DNA of 64,000 nucleotides. It comes from Malachius bipustulatus. Lineage: Eukaryota > Arthropoda > Insecta > Coleoptera > Melyridae. Location: NCBI GenBank assembly GCA_910589415.1, contig OU342630.1:81216186-81280185 (forward strand), in the 5' to 3' direction. Positions 56,703 through 64,000 of the stretch are shown here, piece after piece. A program made the translations under genes and the position numbers. Each line of letters opens with the position of its first letter. The stretch's first letter is position 1. Under the pieces are notes generated by a model, which saw only the letters and a program-made list of their open reading frames with translations, ran no database searches and was not told the DNA's origin.

Positions 56703-57297
56703 TATACAGGGTGTTAACAACCAATTAGTACAAAATAAAATAAAGGAGGTGATTCTAAAAAGGTTTATATTATTATGGGTCCGCAAACGCACCGTTTTCG
56801 AGATACAGCGTGTTAAAAAAAAAATCTTACTTTTTTGCGATATCTCAAGAACCGTTTGAGCTACAAGCTCCAGCTTTTGTACAGATTTTTACATTAATAA
56901 TAGATACTTTTAAGACTCCAAACTAATGTTCTAAGATATGCCAGTGGTGGAGATTTTAGGGCTGCGTAAGGGTTTCACCCCCCTAACTTTTACGGACTTG
57001 GAAAAATTATCATTTTGAGAGCAAAATTTCAAAGCGTCAACGTTTTTTACACAAAAAAGTACTCCTGGTCAGAGTTTGGAGCCTTAAAAGTAGCTATTAT
57101 ATTAATGTAAAAATCTGTACAAAAGCTGGAGCCTGTAGCTCAAACGGTTCTTGAGACATCGCAAAAAAAGTAAGAAAAAACCATTTTTTGAAAACGGTGC
57201 GTTTGCGTACCCATTTTACTAGAAACCTTTTTTCTTAGAATAAGTCATAGAATCACCTCCTTTATTTTGTACTAGTTGGTAGTTAACACCCTGTATT
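56703..57297. mobile_element. Foldback MITE with ACAGGGTGT ends, ~250-bp arms
   Basis: The left arm ATACAGGGTGTTAACAACCA, TTAGTACAAAATAAA and AAAGGAGGTGATTCT is mirrored at the right (AGAATCACCTCCTTTATTTT ... GTTAACACCCTGTAT). Further in, AAGCTCCAGCTTTTGTACAG is also mirrored. The centre holds the family landmark CCAGTGGTGGAGATTTTAGGG. It is a non-autonomous relative of the long-TIR mariner-like elements. Confidence 0.8.
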
Positions 57298-57794
57298 ATA
57301 GTCAATGAATAGTTAGACTATCGAATATCGAATTCCGCTAATGCCCATGGAGACTTCTCATCTACTCATCGACTACTACCAATTCTTAAAGTTACAACAA
57401 ATTTGGATTCTGCGGTTTAATTATACATTCAAATGTATAATTATACAAATAAAACATTCTCGTAATAATAATTATGGATTTTCACTTTTTTAAGCCGCTT
57501 CTTCAACAAGTGTAAAGGGTATAGCGATTAGTAGGTATGTATAATTTATCCAGGTACCTGTATAGTTTTTCCACATATTTCATAACGTTTTACCTTTTGT
57601 TAGGTAACAAAAAAAAATACAATTAAACAGGGAGAAAAAATATAACAAAATATAACAACATATTTTATTAGAAATTATACTTATTTCCAAAGTTGCATTT
57701 AACTTTGTCATAATACATTATGATAGTCAGAGCTACTTTCTTTGACCCTAGTTGACAATACTTAGGTAACTAATTTCCAAAAATTTGGTGTCAG

Positions 57795-57986
57795 CTATGA
57801 CCTTTTTTGGTACGATCTTTTATTAGGTACATTTTCTCCTGGATGTAGCATTTCTACGTGTAGTCTCAATGATCCAAGCTGCTTATAGGCCTTCGGACAA
57901 ACAGAACACGTAAAAAGAGCTCTCCCATCACACTCGTAGCGTTGATTGAATCAACGCTCGTAGCGTTGATGACGGAACAAGTTGTA
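57795..57986 (-). pseudogene. lola: Broken duplicate of the 54398-54621 zinc-finger exon
   Basis: The minus strand carries the finger-2 half and tail of the 54398-54621 cassette (CSVCPKAYKQLGSLRLH, then PGENVPNKRSYQKRS and stop) and the start of the finger-1 half (NLFRHQRYE). Two lesions kill it. A 24-base insertion forms a palindrome (AGCGTTGATT and complement) and adds an in-frame TGA. The upstream part, with both finger-1 cysteines and the splice acceptor, is replaced by retroelement sequence from about 57984. The second-finger His of the intact copy (RTQH) reads MLH here, so the ligand itself remains. Confidence 0.85.
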
Positions 57987-60079
57987 TGTATTGTAAAGAA
58001 TCGAATAGATAATTCAATTTCTATAAATTTTTAATGTTTAAGAATTTTATAAATTTAATAAAACTCTTTCAAGATGATGTAATCCAAGTTAAGGAAAGTC
58101 CGAATTTAGTTTTGTATTACCTACGCGACGGGAAATATAATATAAGCGAGCATTGAAGCAGTAATTCTGTTAAGGTCAGCACTAGAGAAATCAAATACGC
58201 CTGTAGTCCGACGGCGGCACAGGAAGGTAAAGTCATTAATAAAGACCCAACTTGAAATTAAAACTCAAGAGAACAGATTAGAATTATTTTCCCAGATTAA
58301 AAACTGCTCAAAAATCATGTAGAGCCTTTTAGTAGGATGCTAATTATCAAAACCAGATGGTCAGCGGCGTGAGTACAGAGAGACATTGTTGAATTAATAG
58401 CCTCCAGACTAAACTGTTGTATAAAAGATTAAGTTTCGGACGTGATCAAAACTGCGTTTTCGAAAAACCGCTGAGCGAGGTCAATTGGAACTGTGGGAAC
58501 GAAAACCGTTCAACTGGAAAGGCGGAGTTAGTGAGAGGGCGGTTCCAAATTATTTAATGAGAGAAAAAGAGGAAAATATTCGGACATTGGCATCAGAACT
58601 CTGATTGGGAAGTTAAGTAGCCTTGGGGGTAAAACGTCTAAGCCAAGAATTAAGAAGTAGGCGGTCAAACCGACTAACTCGAAAAAGTGGGAATTAAAAA
58701 ATTTCAAAGAGGAAAAGGGAGTCTCCTTTCAGCTGTCGTCGTAACAGTTTGGGGAACGCGAAAAGTCTCTGGTAGTTAACCAGAATAAAAAGTCTATAAT
58801 TGGCGTCGCGACGGTTATCCGCGAAATTAGTCTTGTTTTTAAAACAAAGTGTTTGTTAGCTAAGTAAAAATTAGTTACGCGAAGTAGAACCGCGAGTTTT
58901 CTTAAAGTTGATTAAGAAAATTATTCTTGAATAATTTTTAGTTAAAATATTCGCAATTATTTGTGAGTGATTAATCAGTTATTACGAATAGGAATAATAA
59001 TTATTACACGGTCGTAATACGGGTAAAATAAATGTCTCAGTGAAGTGCCCAATATTTGGATTCATTTGGATTTTCCTTAAAAGGAGAAAGGTCAGAGATT
59101 TTTGTATACTAATACTTATGTACTTTGGTATATTTTGGAACCTTAAGGGTTACCGTTCAATAAAGTCAGACAATTTAATAGACAGTTGTGGATGAATAAC
59201 CCACAGGTTGCTAAATAAAATACACCTTGAGTGTGTCGTGTCAAAAAGGCACTAAGATTTTTCTTGATGTTGTTATATACCAAGGTAAATAATTTTGTAA
59301 TTATTTACTACTTGTAATGTATGGTTACTGTAATAAAGGTTAAAGTATCGAGTATTAATCAAAGATTGATTCTACCAATAAAGGGATATATAAACGTAAA
59401 TAATAAGGTATTATTAATATTAGAGATAATAGTTATATTACAGCTCTCACAATTTCGATGCATCTGTGAGGGGAAATAAAGTGAAACTTATTGTCGGTAC
59501 TTATAGGAGTATATTATGACTATCAAATTAATTTAGTGTTTTGTACGTTTTTATTATTATTTTATAAATAAAATTTATTATACCAAATTCATGAATTTAA
59601 ATTTGCTCACCCAGATATATTAAGAATTAAACAAAACAAATGGTCTGCTAAGTGACATAAATAATATAGAGAAAATTTCAATAAATTATTTTTTTATTAT
59701 TTTTCTTTTTCTTGTTTTGTTTTTCATAATTTCAATCAGACCAACTAATAAAGAAAAAGCTAAGTTAGGAGTGTAAATAACTCTCCTAAGACATAATATA
59801 AAAAAACAGGAATATCTAATACTTCCAAATAAGAAGCGAGGCCTGGGCAGAGTCATTGAAAATTATATTTTTTTAAGGTACGTATAGATTTTTCTTATTG
59901 TTTGTCTTGGTGGATTTGACACTCGAGATCGCCACGGTGTATGCCAGTGGTCAGATCCGGCTCCACGACTTCCTTTCAAAAACTTTAGTTCCGCTCGGCT
60001 AAAATCAATTTGACTAGATAACAGGTGTGTCGTTAAATTTTACAAGCATTGAAGCGACATAACGGGCCACCCTGTTACA
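57987..60079 (+). mobile_element. Putative long 5' LTR of a Ty3/gypsy-like element
   Basis: Homology to the duplicated exon stops at about 57984-57987, where TGTATTGTAAAG begins. The opposite limit is proposed at TGTTACA (60073-60079), giving a TGTA...TACA border and a 2.1-kb LTR. A primer-binding-like TTGGTGTCCTGTGCGGGG follows directly. A matching 3' LTR is not inside the window, so the limits are not proven. The DNA is richer in G and C than its surroundings. Confidence 0.45.
58136..58146 (+). promoter_or_regulatory. Candidate LTR TATA box
   Basis: TATAATATAAG lies about 150 bases inside the proposed LTR, followed by GC-richer sequence. It is a position-based guess only. Confidence 0.3.
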
Positions 60080-60215
60080 TTGGTGTCCTGTGCGGGGTGC
60101 ACGGTTACATTCATTTGTGACAAAGACGGTCTCCCCTGTTACATTGCCGTCAGGTGTGTGGTGTCATAGTGTCCCGTTCATAACGTCCTTCCCTGTTACA
60201 TTGGGTCAGGAGCGG
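60070..60215 (+). repeat. ~60-bp degenerate tandem repeat at the LTR/leader junction
   Basis: CCCTGTTACATTG occurs at about 60070, 60133 and 60190, each time followed by a GTC(C/A)xG and GGGGT-like stretch. Any of the three could mark the LTR end and primer-binding site. Confidence 0.55.
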
Positions 60216-61192
60216 GGTCTAAGAGTGTCAAAGAACGCTAAGAAAAACAAGTAGGAAAGGTTTTGAGTGTCAAAAAGACCGGCATAAGAAATAGGAAAAT
60301 GTCAAAATTCCCCTAGGATTTTTTTTTAATAAGAAAATTTTTAAGTACAGGTACCTACCTACCTACCTAGTCGGGTTAAATTATACCCATAAATTAAGGT
60401 AAATAAAATTACCAAGTTAGGTCCCTAATTAATTTAGAAGGGCAGAAATTGATTGAAAGGAAAAAATTTGTTAATTTTTTTTTTATATCAATAATTATTA
60501 AGATTAAAAGATTGATAAATAGATCTGCAAATTATAAGTAGATAAATACTACGTATCAGAGAGAACCGCTTGAGCAGTACGTGCTGAAACCGTAATTACT
60601 GAAGTAGGTATTTGTTTATGTTATACGGCGCCGGAATTCAGGCGCGAGCAAATATTAAAGCTAAAGCGGCGTTCAGACTAAGAGGAAAAATTAAAAGTTG
60701 AGAGAATACCTAATTACAGTACCATAAATTGCACAAGTCGCTATTTATTTTAATTGGCTTATTAACCCCTATATGCAAGGTATTTTATAACTATTTTGAC
60801 AATTTGGATAAATCTTGGTCTATGGTTATATTGTTATTTTTGTGTACTGCGTTAGGCTTAAGCCTTATTTTGTTTTGCACTGTATTGGCAATTGTGTGTC
60901 GTTACAGAAAAGGAAAAATGACTTGTGGTTGCATTGTTTGAACAGCTGTTATTTTATTGATGTTTTGACCTATTAGGTCATTTTTATTTTATTTTTGTCG
61001 TAATTTAAACAATTACACAAATGGAAATTTTTCGGGGCTGTTAAGGTTAATTGTTTCTATTTGGATTTGTTTAGAATGGTTTAGTATTGATAGGGGAATT
61101 CGATTGCTAAAAACTAGAATCGATAATGGCATCAATAATTTTTGTGATTAGCAAAACTGTTCTCTACCGATTAAAAAATTAAAGGGAGCAAA
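60080..61192 (+). other. Retroelement leader (5' UTR)
   Basis: About 1.1 kb separates the proposed LTR from gag. A small open frame (60823-60941 from its ATG, 39 codons) would make one hydrophobic segment and a Cys-containing basic tail. It has no known counterpart and may be chance. A GTACCTACCTACC run is at 60351-60369. Confidence 0.4.
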
Positions 61193-61957
61193 ATGCCGGA
61201 AGGAGACCCAGGGCCTCCTCAGGCAAGGCCGCACCGAATCGAGGTTACGGCAGTTCAGAAGGTTAGCTTGGGGGTTTTAGCCTCCTCCTTCGATAGTTTT
61301 AATGGACAAGGCTCAGTAGTTGAATACTTTAATCAACTGGAAGCTAGAGCACGACTTGACAACTTAAGTCAAGTTGACACTTTGAAACTTTTCAAATTCA
61401 AACTAACGGGAGAAGCAGAACAATTCTTCAAGGCAGATGGAGAATTGGATAAGTTGTCATATAATGACCTTAAGGCAGAATTCGTACGAAAATTTTCTCA
61501 GATACGGATACCAGGAGAGGCCCTATTGAGATTATTACGATGTTTTCAGCGAACAGATGAGAGCGTGACATCGTTCTGTATCAGATTAAAATCTTTGGGG
61601 GCCTGCGCTTTGACAGATGCCCTGATTGATGTGGAACATGCCACACAGGAGCAAAAAGTCGGAGTGAAGATGCATCATGGACAGCTGGTGCTGAATCAGT
61701 TCAAACGAGGATTAAGAAAAGACTTGATGGAAAAGGTCGGCATGACATTATTTGCCGAACAAAATTTAACTCTCGATCGAGCGGAAGAAATAGTCAAATT
61801 GCAAGAATTGACTTATCTCATGACGAGACAGAACTTCCAAGGAGAAGTTGTAAAGTTGTGCAGTTATTGCTCCAGGAAAGGACATACCTCAAGTGAGTGC
61901 CAAATAAATAAAGGGCTTAACGGATGTAAAGGAAGGAGTTTTATATTTATCCCGTAA
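61193..61957 (+). CDS. Gag-like protein of the Ty3/gypsy-like element, C-terminus altered
   Basis: The ORF begins at an ATG after AGGGAGCAAA and gives 254 residues. Residues about 30-190 match the retrotransposon capsid fold seen in Ty3/gypsy Gag (FDSFNGQGSVVEYFNQLEAR, then KLFKFKLTGEAEQFF and EFVRKFSQIRIPGE). At about 223-236 is a CCHC knuckle C-x2-C-x4-H-x4-C (CSYCSRKGHTSSEC). After the knuckle the frame runs into GLNGCKGRSFIFIP and stops. That is where protease, reverse transcriptase and RNase H should follow. A deletion of roughly 2-3 kb joins gag to integrase near 61905-61930. Confidence 0.8.
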   Translation: MPEGDPGPPQARPHRIEVTAVQKVSLGVLASSFDSFNGQGSVVEYFNQLEARARLDNLSQVDTLKLFKFKLTGEAEQFFKADGELDKLSYNDLKAEFVRKFSQIRIPGEALLRLLRCFQRTDESVTSFCIRLKSLGACALTDALIDVEHATQEQKVGVKMHHGQLVLNQFKRGLRKDLMEKVGMTLFAEQNLTLDRAEEIVKLQELTYLMTRQNFQGEVVKLCSYCSRKGHTSSECQINKGLNGCKGRSFIFIP

Positions 61958-63480
61958 TCAAGATCATGATGATATTCTAGTAATACCTAAGAAAATGATA
62001 GCCAAAGTTCTTTCAGAATTTCATGATCCACCTTTGATTGGACATCCAGGTCAGGAAAAAACACTTGGACTCATCAGTACCAGATTTTATTGGCCATCTA
62101 TGAGGAAGGACATCATAGAATATTGCCAAAGCTGTGATCAATGTCAAAGGAGAAAAACTTCTCCGCATTTAGGAAAGGCACCCATGAAGCTTTTTAATAA
62201 TCCTTCAGGACCTTTCGAGATGATTTCTATGGACATTGTGGGACCCTTAGTAAGGACACATCGGGGAAATCTATATCATTCCTCTTGCTGATCATAAAGC
62301 AGAAACTGTAGCAAGAGCTTTAGTGGAACATGTGTTCACAAGACATGGGACACCAAGAAAGTTACTTAGTGACCTAGGGGCAGAATTTACTTCAACTCTG
62401 ATGAAAGAAGTGTGTAAGTTAATGGGAATAAAACAAGTACACACTGCTAGTTATTCCCCAAATGAAAATGGCAGCATTGAAAGAATGCACAGGGATCTGA
62501 AAATAATGCTTTCGCATTACGTATCAAAAAATCAACAAGATTGGGACGAATATGTTCCTTATGTGTTGATGGCAATAAGAGGAAGAGTACATTCCTCCAC
62601 GGGGCATAGTCCATTCTATCTCTTACATGGACGAGAGCAAAGGTTACCAGTAGATGATTTTGTAACATCTACCAGGAGGAGATACGACTATGATGAAGAC
62701 TACTCCTCAGAACTTTCAGAACGTCTAAGGAACGTGTATCGAGCAGTGAATGAAAACCTGGAAAAAGCGGGACTCCAGAGAAAAGCTCAATACGACAAAA
62801 ACACGAAAAGGAAAAGTTTCCAGGAAGGAGACTTAGTCTATGTGAAAGATATGGCAGCCAAATTAGGACTGTCAAGAAAATTAAGCTCAACATGGGTTGG
62901 CCCCATGACAATTGTCGAAGTATTAGGAGAGAAGACTTTCGTGGTTAAACAACAAGGGAAAAACAAAGAATATACTGTCATGATAGACAGGATGAAACCT
63001 TATGTCAAAAGGAGCGAGCTGTATGAGACTACAGAACAAAAAGAAGCTAAGGGCAAACCTAGGAAGGGCAATAGACCCGCACAAACCTCAAATAGGGAAT
63101 CCGACAGTGAATCGGGTGAAGAAATCGACACTGAGGAAGAAGAAGAAGAAGACCCAGAAGAGTCCTACGGACAAGAAAATAAATCAGGATCAAGGTCAAA
63201 ACGCCGACAGCGTAGAACAAGGGAAGACTCAGAAAATGAGGAAAGTGAAGAACTCTCGGACGAGGAAGAGGATCCGGAAGTACGACGAGCCAGGAAGGAG
63301 GCACAGAGAAACGCGCAGATGTATTTGCCGTTTTGTCCACAGATAATGTACTATCCAACGCCCGCCATGATGGCGCCACCTCAGCCAATAGCTAGATTAC
63401 CGGCTCCAATTTCCCCAGAAAGACCACTTCCGCGGAGATCTACCAGACTACGACGACCGCCTGTTCGGTTGGATTTGTAG
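61930..63480 (+). pseudogene. Ty3/gypsy integrase and C-terminal tail, one frameshift
   Basis: The first piece (61995-62291) holds the H-x4-H...C-x2-C zinc domain (HDPPLIGH ... CQSCDQC) and the first catalytic Asp (MISMDIVGPL). The frame breaks near 62270 at GNLY, where about 15 residues usual before the next helix seem to be missing. The second piece (62323-63480, open upstream from about 62262) has the second Asp (LLSDLGAEF) and Glu (NGSIERMHRDL). Next come the C-terminal domain (STWVGPMTIVEVLGEKTF), a long Glu/Asp-rich stretch and an Arg/Pro-rich end (RRSTRLRRPPVRLDL). It would bind LTR ends and insert cDNA, but the frameshift and the lack of RT make this copy non-autonomous. Confidence 0.82.
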
Positions 63481-63512
63481 AAGACTCGTTGATTGCCCGT
63501 GTCTGGCCCGGG

Positions 63513-63700
63513 TTAAGAATAGGCAGACCGCCATGCAGCGTGTCGTAAGAGGCGGCAGAAGCATCAAAATTTCTATTCTTTAAGAATAGGCAGTCCGCCA
63601 TGCAGCGTGTCGTAAGAGGCGGCAGAAGCATCAAAATTTCTACTCTTTAAGAATAGGCAGTCCGCTATGCAAGCGTGTCGTAAGAGACGACAGGAAGCAT
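63513..63700 (+). repeat. 67-bp tandem repeat, three copies
   Basis: Units start at 63513, 63580 and 63647 with TTAAGAATAGGCAG. They share TGTCGTAAGAGGCGGCAGAA and end in a CTATTCTTTAAGAATAG palindrome across the junction. They lie just after the integrase stop, in the 3' untranslated part of the retroelement. Confidence 0.85.
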
Positions 63701-64000
63701 TGTATCGAGCACGGAAGACTCGAAGGTCAAGAAACGGATTATTGTTATTTCCAGTTGCTTTATGAGGAAGCACACGTCAGAATGTCTGGATGACATTACA
63801 ATTTTACCCGTGTCCTTCCCAGGTGACACAAAGAGTTTGAAGACAGGCAGTCTGCTGAGCTAGCATGTCATATTAGGAAGAATAGCTCCATTTTCTTCTT
63901 AAGACAGTGAGCCTGTTTTTTCCGAGGTTTTTTCATATAAAGCGAATAAGTGCCAAAAGCGATTCAAAAGACTTCAAAGGTTCAGAGGGTTTGAAGCGAA
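63701..64000 (+). other. Retroelement 3' untranslated region, cut by the window edge
   Basis: No match to 57987-60079 was recognised by eye, so the 3' LTR probably starts beyond the window. No gene is seen. Confidence 0.4.

Noticed and set aside
60729..60941. 70-codon frame for a small membrane protein in the retroelement leader
   Set aside because: It lacks an ATG at its start, the ATG-initiated part is only 39 codons, and nothing similar is known to me in such elements.

Overview
The window is nuclear DNA of an insect: AT-rich, split genes with GT/AG splice sites, and dense DNA transposons, LINEs, SINEs and LTR elements. A beetle is possible, but the sequence does not settle the order.

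The backbone is a minus-strand array of alternative 3' terminal exons, each encoding a C2H2/C2HC zinc-finger module. I recognise it as the variable region of a longitudinals lacking (lola)-type BTB zinc-finger gene. Eleven intact cassettes lie at 358-542, 4424-4629, 13006-13346, 20589-20971, 21481-21710, 29110-29333, 30129-30313, 40399-40589, 42266-42435, 53385-53698 and 54398-54621. A twelfth, broken copy is at 57795-57986. Every intact cassette starts after an AG acceptor with two bases that complete a split codon and ends in its own stop codon, so any of them can be joined in frame to one shared upstream exon. The shared BTB exons are not in the window and should lie beyond base 64000. A separate minus-strand five-exon DUF4806-type gene, with a decayed 5' part, sits at 7116-8299.

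Most of the rest is mobile DNA. From left to right: a long-TIR mariner-like element with an intact transposase (745-2794); several MITEs; tRNA-derived SINEs (5850-5975, 13870-14107, 51060-51380, 52860-53088); two LINE 3' fragments (14289-14595, 41022-41323); a large foldback palindrome (15590-16235); a complete but dead DIRS tyrosine-recombinase retrotransposon with its inverted terminal repeats and internal complementary region (22516-27723); a foldback element built of about 20-bp repeats (30570-31327); an internally deleted mariner (31366-32304); a recurring palindromic family (five copies); a full-length I-like LINE with both ORFs open and target-site duplications (43444-49091); and, at the right edge, a Ty3/gypsy-like LTR element with gag and integrase but no protease, reverse transcriptase or RNase H. 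Its putative long 5' LTR begins inside the broken twelfth zinc-finger exon.

In biological terms the zinc-finger cassettes supply alternative DNA-binding ends to one transcription factor, and the introns between them have taken up many transposons. Two cassette duplications are visible. One (40.4/42.3 kb) kept both copies open; the other (54.4/57.8 kb) was destroyed by a templated palindrome and a retroelement insertion.
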